Part shown: positions 16,766 through 24,657 of the stretch, in pieces
Position numbering within the stretch: the stretch's first letter is position 1
How the letters are laid out: the number at the start of each line of letters is the position of its first letter
IMG/VR virus record: IMGVR_UViG_3300046524_000318
Coordinates: 1-57,498 of that record
Origin: a virus
Direction: 5' to 3' (one strand)
Length of the DNA: 57,498 nucleotides
Made by a program: the position numbers and the translations under genes
The notes under the pieces: model-generated
The model's input: the letters and a program-made list of their open reading frames with translations, nothing else
Database searches by the model: none
What the model was told of the DNA's origin: nothing

Positions 16766-17469
16766 TTACGGGCTGTTTTCCCTTTCCTCCGCCATCACGC
16801 GCAGGGCTTCGCCTTCCAGCACCTGCAGGTCAGGAAAGATTTCAGCGAGTTTCTTTTTCTTGATGCCGAGGAATTCGGCGACGTCGCGAATGCAGTTGTA
16901 ATCGAGACCGATCGGGCCACCGGTGCCGACCCGCCACTGCGTGGACATTCGATTGAACAGGAGAAAGGCCGGCCAGTTGCATGGCCAGACCTCTACATCG
17001 TCACCGGACAAATCGGCAGCCGTCAGCCCGAGGATTGCCAACTGCTCAGCAGATGGTCCGCTTTCGTACAACGCCGCGGCGGCCGCCCTCAGTTTCCCAA
17101 GCGGGCCTGATTGAACGCGCTCTGATAGGCATTCACTACCGCTTCAGCGGTGCCCTGACAGGACTTAACAAGGGCGAGGATGCTCTTGTCGTCGAACTTG
17201 TCATCAAAACCCCAGCCTGCGACCAAATCCTTGATCTGCTGCACCTGATACTCGGTTTCGGCAGCAACCACATCCGACAATGTGGTGCCTTCCCCGAATC
17301 CCTCGCGCATTTCTTTCGCCTTCAGGTTCCATTCATCGAAAAGCGCGGCGAGTGCCGAACGATCGCGATACTTGAAGGTGAACTCGATTGCCTCGGGCTC
17401 ACACCCAACGATTGGAATGTGCACGATGGCTTTGAACGTAGGGTTCTGAGCGATCCTGATCTTTGCCAT
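16766..17469 (-). CDS. GT-type tail assembly chaperone, made by -1 frameshift
   Basis: The zero-frame chaperone (17089-17469) ends in ...Leu-Gly-Asn-stop, encoded by TTG GGA AAC TGA. The heptamer GGGAAAC (plus-strand 17092-17098) is a canonical X-XXY-YYZ slippery site. After a -1 slip the reading continues as LRAAAAALYESG into the DUF1799-like ORF down to 16766, giving about 232 aa. This reproduces the lambda G/GT arrangement, where the T domain recruits tail tube subunits. The frameshift is inferred from sequence. Confidence 0.8.
17089..17469 (-). CDS. tail assembly chaperone (G-type, zero frame)
   Basis: 126 aa. An N-terminal beta part (IRIAQNPTFKAIVHIP) precedes a helical region with FKYRDRSALAALFDEW, typical of phage tail assembly chaperones located between tube and tape measure genes. 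It binds the tape measure during tail assembly. The last codons carry the slippery site that produces the longer form. Confidence 0.85.
   Translation of the reverse strand: MAKIRIAQNPTFKAIVHIPIVGCEPEAIEFTFKYRDRSALAALFDEWNLKAKEMREGFGEGTTLSDVVAAETEYQVQQIKDLVAGWGFDDKFDDKSILALVKSCQGTAEAVVNAYQSAFNQARLGN
17092..17098 (-). promoter_or_regulatory. programmed -1 frameshift slippery site
   Basis: On the minus strand this is G GGA AAC, immediately before the zero-frame TGA, a textbook slippery heptamer. It is placed at the end of the chaperone gene exactly where tailed phages frameshift. Confidence 0.85.
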
Positions 17470-17478
17470 GAGAAGTCC

Positions 17479-18138
17479 TTATGCTCCGGCCAGGTAACGG
17501 AGCGAACGAGCAGACAGCCCGATGCTGATGGTGCGCGTCATGACGTTGTTGCGCTCCATCGTTGGATCGGGGGTGATGCTCACATAACCCGGATAGAGGA
17601 TCTGATCGCCGTTGCGCAACTTCATGCGCACGACGGCCAGTTCTTTGGTGTCATCGAAGCCCTCGACTGTCTCGACGTATTGAGCGGTCGGCTGATCCTC
17701 CACCACGATAGTGATCGTGGTCGGGTTGCGGTTGGTTGGGAACTGCTTGTCGTCGTCATCTTCCAGGTAGCCGACAGTTTGGTATTGCTGCTCGCCGCCG
17801 GAGGATGTGAAAGAAGTGACCTTCGAGATCTGCGTCCATCCGGACACCGGGATCACTGAACCAGAACCTGCACCGGCAGTGAATTTGTCGGTGTTGGTGG
17901 TATTGAGACCAGCCAATGCAAAAGCATCGGCGGTGACGCCGGACGCCTTTACTGCGCGGTCATTGATCAGCGCCCAACCGGAGTTGATCAGCAAAACGTC
18001 GCCGTTTTCAATGTCGTGCCCTACTGAGGCACCGACCGGCGGTTTCGCATTGGTCAATGCAGTGAAAGCGACGGCGGATCCCATAACGCTGGCGATCTCC
18101 AGCACAGCGCCGTTCGGCAGCGGAAAGCGTGCGGCCAT
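17479..18138 (-). CDS. major tail tube protein
   Basis: 219 aa, with NGAVLEIASVMGSAVAFTALTNAKPP at the start and a beta-sandwich composition. TSSGGEQQYQTVGYLEDDDDKQ matches the gpV-type tail tube proteins of Pseudomonas siphoviruses. It polymerises into the tail tube. Located between the tail terminator and the chaperones. Confidence 0.88.
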   Translation of the reverse strand: MAARFPLPNGAVLEIASVMGSAVAFTALTNAKPPVGASVGHDIENGDVLLINSGWALINDRAVKASGVTADAFALAGLNTTNTDKFTAGAGSGSVIPVSGWTQISKVTSFTSSGGEQQYQTVGYLEDDDDKQFPTNRNPTTITIVVEDQPTAQYVETVEGFDDTKELAVVRMKLRNGDQILYPGYVSITPDPTMERNNVMTRTISIGLSARSLRYLAGA

Positions 18139-18177
18139 GGTGTGTTTCCTCTTGAATGCCCGCCTGACGGCGGTAGG

Positions 18178-18606
18178 TTATGCCCCAGCGGGCGGTTGGT
18201 CTGCGACACCTGCGTAGGTGAAGCTGGCCGGGACCGTGTAGGTCGCCGACTCTGTGATGGTTGGCCCCTGATCTACTGGTTCCGTGATGAGGCCATTGAA
18301 CCCGTTGCGGGCCAGTGGCGTGTCTACACGAAAGAGTCGTGTCAGCTCTTCAACAAGCGTCTCTGCGGTGGCCATGGCCTGGGCAGACGGACAAACAATG
18401 CTGATCTGATAGACGCCGGCGTACTCGTAGGCGTCCCCACCGAGATAACGGCAGGTGGTGCTGGCTGGTAGCTGAAAGGCCCGCAGATAGGTTTCAGATG
18501 GATTTGGCGTGAAAGGCTGATTTGAGTAGGCCACTCGTATTGGACGCGCAGCCGACCATGCGGCCAGCTTCGTTTCGATGGCCTGACGGGCGCGTGCGTG
18601 ACTCAT
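18178..18606 (-). CDS. tail terminator protein (DUF4128/gpU-like)
   Basis: 142 aa, with RAFQLPAST and a conserved YLGGDAYEYAGVYQISI core as in DUF4128 tail terminators. It caps the tail tube for joining to the head. Starts within the stop of the upstream gp10-like gene (4-nt overlap). Confidence 0.82.
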   Translation of the reverse strand: MSHARARQAIETKLAAWSAARPIRVAYSNQPFTPNPSETYLRAFQLPASTTCRYLGGDAYEYAGVYQISIVCPSAQAMATAETLVEELTRLFRVDTPLARNGFNGLITEPVDQGPTITESATYTVPASFTYAGVADQPPAGA

Positions 18607-19199
18607 ACCTGATTGTTCCTGATGGCCTCCTGCACGATCTGCTGGAAGCGGGCCACGGTTACCCGAACCATGCCGCCGGGGGCCTGAGTGGAATGGCCGA
18701 ACTCCAGAGGAATCGCGTAGGGCAAGTTGTTAATGATGTAGGCCATCTGGCCGGCGGTGAAGTCGCTCATTGCCGCGACCAGCGCGGCGGTAGTTTCGGC
18801 GCCGCTCGGGTCAACCTCGTCGAAGGTGACGCTTTCGACCACACCGAGGGAAATGTGCCAGTTCGCGCGGAACCGGCCGCCGACGTAGCCTTCAGGCGCC
18901 TTGATGTCCATGACGTCGTTGAGCTTGCGGCCCTTCTTCAGTCTGCCGCCCTTCGTGAGGTTGGCCGGGTCACTGCGCAAAGCGCTGTTGTGGTCGTCGA
19001 CGGCCTTGTTGTACTCGGTCGCAATCGCGTTCTGCGCCCAGATCTCCGGGTTACCGACGGGAGACATGCGGATCAGGCTGCTGCCGACCTCGATTATGAT
19101 CTCGCGCACACTCGCGTCGATAGCTTCGCTGGTCTGGGCCGCAAACTCGGCGAGACTCAGCGCGAAGCTGCCGGATTGACCGGCGCCCGCCCGGCTCAT
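18603..19199 (-). CDS. HK97 gp10-like head-tail component
   Basis: 198 aa. A helical N-terminus (AEFAAQTSEAIDASVREIIIEVGSSLI) is followed by VGGRFRANWHISLG and YAIPLEFGHSTQAPGGMVRVTVARF, the conserved C-terminal pattern of HK97 gp10 proteins. Likely at the head-tail joint. Overlaps the genes on both sides by 4 nt. Confidence 0.82.
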   Translation of the reverse strand: MSRAGAGQSGSFALSLAEFAAQTSEAIDASVREIIIEVGSSLIRMSPVGNPEIWAQNAIATEYNKAVDDHNSALRSDPANLTKGGRLKKGRKLNDVMDIKAPEGYVGGRFRANWHISLGVVESVTFDEVDPSGAETTAALVAAMSDFTAGQMAYIINNLPYAIPLEFGHSTQAPGGMVRVTVARFQQIVQEAIRNNQV

Positions 19200-19564
19200 G
19201 ACCTAACCTGCAATTCGTAGAGAATCGGCGTGCCGGCCGGGTTGATTTCTTTCAAGGGAGGAACGATTGACCAGGTACGACCTTGAACAACGACCTTGCT
19301 CAGTAACTCAGGCACCCACTCCAGCCCCTGCGCGGCGATCTTGAGCTTCTTGTCGCCCTGCTTGATGAGGCTGTTGTTCTGGAACTCCTGACCGGTGAAG
19401 TCGAGCAGGATGCCTTGGGCGGCCTGTTCAATGGTGGCGCCCGGCGTGTCGCCACCGGTCTCAGGGTCGTATTCGCCCGGAGCCGTCTTGCTGATGGTCA
19501 CGGGCTGGCCGAACTCTGTGATCATCTCCAGAGCCATCACGGCCATTTCGTCGTAAAAGGCCAT
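19196..19564 (-). CDS. head closure / head-tail joining protein
   Basis: 122 aa, beta-rich, small and acidic, with ILLDFTGQEF and TWSIVPPLKEINPAGTPILYELQVR. The pattern is that of head-tail joining proteins between the adaptor and gp10 genes. The identification rests mainly on position plus the terminal motif. Confidence 0.72.
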   Translation of the reverse strand: MAFYDEMAVMALEMITEFGQPVTISKTAPGEYDPETGGDTPGATIEQAAQGILLDFTGQEFQNNSLIKQGDKKLKIAAQGLEWVPELLSKVVVQGRTWSIVPPLKEINPAGTPILYELQVRS

Positions 19565-19606
19565 GGTGGCTCCAGATCTCGAAGTAAAAGCCTCGGCTTC
19601 AGTAAC

Positions 19607-19831
19607 TTACATGCGTAGAGGTTGTGAACTTGCTGAGCGCTTTTTTTCTGGAAATGCTTTTCGCCGCTCATCAAGCATCATATTCGCGAAGTCAGCCGCT
19701 ACAAGTGCTGGGTTACCTGTGCTTCCACCTTTGATGATCAGTGCATTAAGCGCCGCGCTTGCATATGAATCCCAAGCGTCCTTTTCATCCTGATCTGAAT
19801 TCTTTGAATTAACTCGATGCTCTGCAGACAT
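19607..19831 (-). CDS. small conserved head-region protein
   Basis: 74 aa, with DAWDSYASAALNALIIKGG and VAADFANMMLDERRKAF. Short helical proteins of this pattern occur among phage head genes and prophage accessory loci. No function is known. It lies between the adaptor and head closure genes in the same direction. Confidence 0.65.
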   Translation of the reverse strand: MSAEHRVNSKNSDQDEKDAWDSYASAALNALIIKGGSTGNPALVAADFANMMLDERRKAFPEKKRSASSQPLRM

Positions 19832-19871
19832 GACGAACTCCTTATCAATGAAAGTCCTAGCCTACGCTTGA

Positions 19872-20375
19872 TCAAGCGCGAACGGCGAACAGACCACGTC
19901 GTGACAGATAATCCGCAAACTGCGTGGCGCTCGGTCGATCCGGCGCCGCCGGCAGTAGTCGGCCGCTGGTGTTTGGGATAGTCGCGTACTCGCGCGTCAC
20001 CGCACCTTCGACTCGCTCCAGCGTTACCGCGCCTTTGCGTTTCTCGATCGGATCGACGTCGTCGGTATGGATCTCGGCCGCCAGCGCCATCTGGCCGTAC
20101 TGGATCCGCGCAGGTAGGTAGTTGTCGCGCTTGAATTCGTAATCAAGCTCGACACCGCGGCGCGGCCAGGACAGGGCCTGCTCGCTGTTGGACTTTCGCC
20201 CTTTCCACGTCATGCCATCCATTGCCAGCGCGGCTCGGCGCAACAGGGCTTCCTGTGCTGGCACATCTGCGGGGATGACCACGCCGAACTTCACGGCGTA
20301 CATGGCTAGGTCTTCGGCAGATGCGTAGCTCTCGGCGTCAGGCTTGCCGGTACCGTCCTCGATGATGAGAGTCAT
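19872..20375 (-). CDS. head-tail adaptor (DnaT-like family)
   Basis: 167 aa. MTLIIEDGTGKPDAESYASAEDL, LLRRAALAMDGMTWKGRK and ALSWPRRGV match the family annotated as DnaT-like ssDNA-binding or Gp4-type adaptor proteins. By position after the capsid gene it is more probably the head-tail adaptor than a replication protein. Confidence 0.8.
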   Translation of the reverse strand: MTLIIEDGTGKPDAESYASAEDLAMYAVKFGVVIPADVPAQEALLRRAALAMDGMTWKGRKSNSEQALSWPRRGVELDYEFKRDNYLPARIQYGQMALAAEIHTDDVDPIEKRKGAVTLERVEGAVTREYATIPNTSGRLLPAAPDRPSATQFADYLSRRGLFAVRA

Positions 20376-20432
20376 GAATCAGCTCGCTGTGGTGTTCTGG
20401 AACGGGTACCGCGTTGCCGGGCACCCGGGTTA

Positions 20433-21023
20433 TTACGCCTGCTGCAGGTCAGCAACTGCCTTTTCCAGCGATTCTACCGAGGCATTCGCCCGATACGTCA
20501 CGTTGGCGTCGTCGAGTTGCGCTTTGAGGCTCGCGATCTTCTCGGCATTGTCGACCGGTTCCGCTGCCGCCTTCAGGCGTTCGACTTCAGCACGGAGAGA
20601 TTCAACCTCGCGAGCCAGGTTGTCACGTTCACCCGCAAGGGTTTCGAAACGCTCATGAACGGCTTTCAGCGTACCGAACAGACGGATCGGCAGTTCGCCC
20701 GCGCCCGGATGTTCCAGCTCCGATTGCCCCTCGGCGGCTTCGATCAGTCGCAGGATGCCGTCGCGCTCGGCGCGCAGCGTGGCATTGTCCTGCTCAAGGC
20801 TGGCAATGACCGCAGCGCCACCTAAATCAACCGGCTCGCTGATCAAAGGGTTCGTCACCGAGACCTCAACGCCAAGCGCCTCATAAGCGTCGACCACCTT
20901 CGGCCAATCGCCAATCACAACTGCGTGTGTCACACCCGTCTCAGGCCGATCAAAGTGTGCTGGATTGCGGTACCGCTTTTCCGGATCGAAATCCGAATTC
21001 TGAGTGGAGTAAACCAGTTCCAT
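20433..21023 (-). CDS. coiled-coil head-region protein
   Basis: 196 aa from ATG 21023. The N-terminal 70 residues are globular (ELVYSTQNSDFDPEKRYRN). Residues 80-170 are a predicted coiled coil (NATLRAERDGILRLIE, LAREVESLRAEVERLK). No family is assigned. It sits directly after the major capsid gene, so a head decoration or assembly role is possible. Confidence 0.65.
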   Translation of the reverse strand: MELVYSTQNSDFDPEKRYRNPAHFDRPETGVTHAVVIGDWPKVVDAYEALGVEVSVTNPLISEPVDLGGAAVIASLEQDNATLRAERDGILRLIEAAEGQSELEHPGAGELPIRLFGTLKAVHERFETLAGERDNLAREVESLRAEVERLKAAAEPVDNAEKIASLKAQLDDANVTYRANASVESLEKAVADLQQA

Positions 21024-21068
21024 AAAAGTCTCCGTAGCGGCCACAACTGGCCGCTGTCAGGGCCAGTA

Positions 21069-22031
21069 TCAGCCGCCGGCTGGTGGCGTGGTGCCCAGAG
21101 TGATCAGCACACCGGCAGTCACCTTGTTGCTGTTGGAATGCTTGACCCAGTTCGCAGCCGAACCCACAGCGGCGAGCGTAGGGTTCGCACCGCCAGCCGT
21201 TTCCTTCCAGCTATAGCCGAGAACATCTATGTTGACGGTGCCTTCAGCGCGGTAGCCGATACCCAGGTTCTCCTCATCGTTCACCGCATACGAACGGAAG
21301 CCGGGCGCCTGAGATTCAGTGATCACCACAGCGTTCGGCAGCAGGCCGAAGATCACATCAGCCGGCGCGGTGTCGGTGACCAGCACCGGCTTGCCGAGAG
21401 TGCCTGGCAAGCCGCCGTAGATGACGACACCCGCCTCTTCGTAGACCTTGTTCGCGATCGCCTCGTCGACAATGTCGAAGTAAGCACTGGAGTGCATGAC
21501 CCACAGCGCGATGCGGCCGAACTTGTCACCGAACTTGCGCATGCCGCGGGTCAGTGTCTTCTTACCGTCGGTTTCAATGTTGGCCGAAACCACCATGTCA
21601 GCGTTGGAGCTGATCGAAGCGCGCAGTGCAGCAGTCGCGTACTGGATAAAACCTTCCAGAGTGGCGTCAGCAACGTCGGCGCCGATGATCTGGGAGAACT
21701 CGTCGACCGGACGGCCGCGGCGCTTGAAAGCTTCTTCGGTGGTCTGGTATGGGCCGTACTTCCACGGCGCCTTGACGCCGACGGCCTCACCGGCGCCGAT
21801 CTTCTTCGCGGTCACTTTACCGGTGGAGTTGACGTCGCGATGCTCCAGCGAGCCGCCGATCTTGTAGAACGAGCGCTTGCGGAAATCGCCTTCGATCAGC
21901 TCGTTGTCGAGCACGATCGCGCCGTTGGACGATGCGTTGAACACATCGAGGTTGTCCTGGACACGCTCCAGGTATGCGGTTTGCGCCTCATCGTTGTAGA
22001 TGATCAGGTCGCTGTTAACAGTCGTTGCCAT
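21069..22031 (-). CDS. major capsid protein
   Basis: 320 aa. It follows the scaffold gene and has HK97-fold-like features: an N-terminal helix region, an E-loop-like YKIGGSLEHRDVNSTGKVTAKK, then FSQIIGADVADATLEGFIQYATAAL and MRKFGDKFGRIALWVMHSS. No protease gene is seen nearby, so the scaffold may be a separate, non-fused protein. Strong by position, length and pattern. Confidence 0.88.
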   Translation of the reverse strand: MATTVNSDLIIYNDEAQTAYLERVQDNLDVFNASSNGAIVLDNELIEGDFRKRSFYKIGGSLEHRDVNSTGKVTAKKIGAGEAVGVKAPWKYGPYQTTEEAFKRRGRPVDEFSQIIGADVADATLEGFIQYATAALRASISSNADMVVSANIETDGKKTLTRGMRKFGDKFGRIALWVMHSSAYFDIVDEAIANKVYEEAGVVIYGGLPGTLGKPVLVTDTAPADVIFGLLPNAVVITESQAPGFRSYAVNDEENLGIGYRAEGTVNIDVLGYSWKETAGGANPTLAAVGSAANWVKHSNSNKVTAGVLITLGTTPPAGG

Positions 22032-22043
22032 GGGTGAATCCCC

Positions 22044-22772
22044 TTACTTGGGCAATTGCAGGTATGCGGTTTGGCCGTGCTTGCGCTGGTAATCGCGCTT
22101 TTGCTCGGCAGTCATTTCGGAGCGCTTGAATGCAGCCTGGCCGCCACCCCCGCCCGGGGCTTGTGTACCTGAGGCCCTTGGCCACAGATGAGGTGCGCTT
22201 TCGCGCAGAGATTCCGCCCATTCGAGCGGGGTCAGAGGGGTCTTGCCGTCTTTGCCGAGGATGACCTGGCCGGATTCATCAACGGCGACCGCTTCGCCCT
22301 CTTCGTTCAGCGAGAACACGCCTTTGGCGCGCAGGATGATGTCGTCGGTTGCTTCCGGCAGTGCGCCGGCTTTCAATGCTGCACCACGTACCGTATCGCC
22401 CAGGACTTTGCCTTGGAACTTGGCGGCGAATGCTTCAGCCTTTTCAGCCCGTGCGGTGACGGTCTTCAACTGCTTGTCGTAGTCGCCACGCAGGCGTTCA
22501 GTGCGGCGGTTGAATACCTCGTCCACCTTTCCCTCTGTCAGCAGCTTGGTTTCTTCGTCTTGGCCGGCCCGGCTGAGCAAGCCTTTGACGGCGTCAATGT
22601 CGATGCCTTCAAACTGAGTTTCGAACTGGGTCAGCTTGCCGGTGGTTTCCTTCAGCTTGCCCAGCAGCTCAGAGTTTTTGGTTTTAAGACCAGAAACAGA
22701 GGTTTCAACGGCAGTCGCGATAGCGGCCTTGATTGCCGGATTGTCCAGGTCGATTTCGTTTTCTTCTGCCAC
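22044..22772 (-). CDS. capsid scaffold protein
   Basis: 242 aa, highly charged and helical, with NSELLGKLKETTGKLTQFETQ and LRGDYDKQLKTVTARAEKAEAFA. It is glycine-rich near the C-terminus, then ends in a basic tail (AEQKRDYQRKHGQTA), as in phage scaffolds. It directly precedes the capsid gene. A terminator lies just ahead of its ribosome-binding site. Confidence 0.85.
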   Translation of the reverse strand: MAEENEIDLDNPAIKAAIATAVETSVSGLKTKNSELLGKLKETTGKLTQFETQFEGIDIDAVKGLLSRAGQDEETKLLTEGKVDEVFNRRTERLRGDYDKQLKTVTARAEKAEAFAAKFQGKVLGDTVRGAALKAGALPEATDDIILRAKGVFSLNEEGEAVAVDESGQVILGKDGKTPLTPLEWAESLRESAPHLWPRASGTQAPGGGGGQAAFKRSEMTAEQKRDYQRKHGQTAYLQLPK

Positions 22773-22814
22773 GTTGATGCACCCCTTGGGTATGTGTTGC
22801 CCGCTTTGCAGGCA

Positions 22815-22838
22815 TAAAAAAACCCGCCGAAGCGGGTT
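22815..22838 (-). terminator. intrinsic terminator with TTCG loop after the 22852-23517 moron
   Basis: On the minus strand AACCCGC-TTCG-GCGGGTT is followed by a run of T residues, a strong perfect 7-bp stem. It separates the moron from the scaffold gene. Confidence 0.88.
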
Positions 22839-22851
22839 AGATTCATGATCG

Positions 22852-23517
22852 TCAAATGTATAAGTCGAATCGATTCAGAAGGATGTTATCCATCTCTCTC
22901 AAGCTTAATGGTCGCTCCAGATAATCTTCGAAAAGCTGGCGAGCCCGAAGGAAGTGATCCACGTAAACCCTGTAGTTTTTAGATTGCCCTGCAGTTGTAT
23001 GTGCGAAAACCCAATCGTGCTCATCTGCCACCCATTTCAAAGCCGTTCGAGCTCTAGAGTCCATCATCGGAAACAGCTTTGGGCGATGAAAATGGAGATA
23101 TTTTGAAGAGAAACTGCTGCAATCTTTTTCAGTTATTTTGGTGACTGCATCGCATAGAAAAGCATGGGCCTTTACAACGTCGCCGATCAACATCGGCGTG
23201 AGTTCCTGATCCTCATCCAGCATATCGAGCAACTCTCCGACCATCGAATCGGCAATGGTCTGCCCCAATAGGTCGTAGAAATTAGCTGTACCAGTGACGG
23301 GGTCAACTTCGCTTGGTGTGCGCCGCTCGGCAGATGCAGAGAGGCTTCGTCCAATGATCAATGCCTTAGATGCGATCTGAGCCTTGTCAGTATTGCTCGG
23401 GTTATCTTTCACAAACTGATAAAGCATTCGGTTAGCAGGGATGAAAATCCCACAACCTTCATCAGTGCCGATGATCTCACTGGTCAAATACGGAATGTCT
23501 GGCTTGGTAAGGTGCAT
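22852..23517 (-). CDS. unidentified moron in the head gene cluster
   Basis: 221 aa, helical. It contains SFSSKYLHFHRPKLFPMMDSRA (about residues 133-154), a pattern that recurs from memory in uncharacterised proteins often encoded near mobile elements; I cannot name the family. No signal peptide or membrane segment. It interrupts the head operon between the morphogenesis protein and scaffold and has its own terminator. The DNA is less GC-rich than its neighbours. Confidence 0.7.
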   Translation of the reverse strand: MHLTKPDIPYLTSEIIGTDEGCGIFIPANRMLYQFVKDNPSNTDKAQIASKALIIGRSLSASAERRTPSEVDPVTGTANFYDLLGQTIADSMVGELLDMLDEDQELTPMLIGDVVKAHAFLCDAVTKITEKDCSSFSSKYLHFHRPKLFPMMDSRARTALKWVADEHDWVFAHTTAGQSKNYRVYVDHFLRARQLFEDYLERPLSLREMDNILLNRFDLYI

Positions 23518-23568
23518 GTGTAACTCCCTGTCTATGTCAAAGACACCTTAACGAAGCCAATCGCTATT

Positions 23569-24657
23569 TCAAGCCAAACCCGCCCTTTCAAATGCCAAGG
23601 GCTCCAAGCCTTTCATCTGCAACAAAGTCAGCGGAGCGAAGTTCCGATCGAGTTGCAGCTCCGCGAAACGCTCGACGCTCAGCCCGCCCTCGCGGAACAG
23701 CTTTGCCCGCACCGGCCCGATCGCCACATCCTGAAACGACGCCGGCTGCTGCTGTAGCCAGTGGTAATAATCGAGGCTCGCACTGACCTGCCCTGCCCCA
23801 TCTGCGCCCACCGACGCTCGGGTAGCGCCCTTGGCGAACATCTCGCTGAGCTTGGTCAGCAAGATAAACGTGGTGCGGCAATTCGGGTGAAAAGGTGGCC
23901 GCGGGCCTGAGTCGACCGGAAACCGTCGCTTATCCATCGACCGACACTGCTGGCTGGTCTTGCTGTCCAACGTGGCGACCATCTCCACTCCGGACACGAT
24001 GTCAGTGTTGGCCTTTGCCACCTCCATGCGCGCCTGAGACGACACATGTTGAATCGCGGTGTGCACCACCGTGCTGGCATTGCGGTTGGTGGTAGCGAGG
24101 ATTCCATCTTTGTAGCCCGCCGCCTTGGTGCCGCGAATGTTGCGGATGATTTGGAAGTTCGTTTGCCCTTCGAAGAATCCCTGCCGGATCGTACCGGTGA
24201 CGCGATCGCGCTCAGCACTTGTCCATCCCTTAATGAACGACTTGAGCAGCTTGCCGCCGCCGGTGCCGCGCACACTGAGAGGATTGGTGAGCACCGCTGT
24301 GCGGATGGCTGCCGCCGTCGGCGCCACCACATCCAACGAGACACCAACCGGCGCTGACCGGACCAGGCTCGACGCTTCAAACTCAGCCTCGTAATTGGCG
24401 ATGTCGATTAGGTCGAGGTTTAGCTGCGCGCTGTAGCGGTCGAAGATGCCCAGCAGCAGACTGTCGACCTCCTTCAGCAGCGCCTCAAGACGCTTCACGT
24501 TGTAATCGGTCAGATCTGACTGCGTGAGCCTGTCGCGAATAGAGCGGTCGATCTCCTTCAGGAAGGGGGCGAACTTGCCGACCTCGCCAGCCTTCAGCTT
24601 TTCGAGGAAGACCGCGTGCCGAATCGTGGCGTCAAGGATTGCTTGGTTTGCCGCCAT
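23569..24657 (-). CDS. head morphogenesis protein (SPP1 gp7 / Mu gpF type)
   Basis: 362 aa. The C-terminal half holds the family core: TVVHTAIQHVSSQARMEVAK, then LDSKTSQQCRSMD and PPFHPNCRTT with Cys and His positions typical of this minor head family. It acts in procapsid assembly next to the portal. Its start overlaps the end of the portal gene. Confidence 0.88.
   Translation of the reverse strand: MAANQAILDATIRHAVFLEKLKAGEVGKFAPFLKEIDRSIRDRLTQSDLTDYNVKRLEALLKEVDSLLLGIFDRYSAQLNLDLIDIANYEAEFEASSLVRSAPVGVSLDVVAPTAAAIRTAVLTNPLSVRGTGGGKLLKSFIKGWTSAERDRVTGTIRQGFFEGQTNFQIIRNIRGTKAAGYKDGILATTNRNASTVVHTAIQHVSSQARMEVAKANTDIVSGVEMVATLDSKTSQQCRSMDKRRFPVDSGPRPPFHPNCRTTFILLTKLSEMFAKGATRASVGADGAGQVSASLDYYHWLQQQPASFQDVAIGPVRAKLFREGGLSVERFAELQLDRNFAPLTLLQMKGLEPLAFERAGLA

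Noticed and set aside
20925-22037. 370-aa plus-strand ORF opposite the capsid gene
   Set aside because: Antisense shadow of the major capsid protein.
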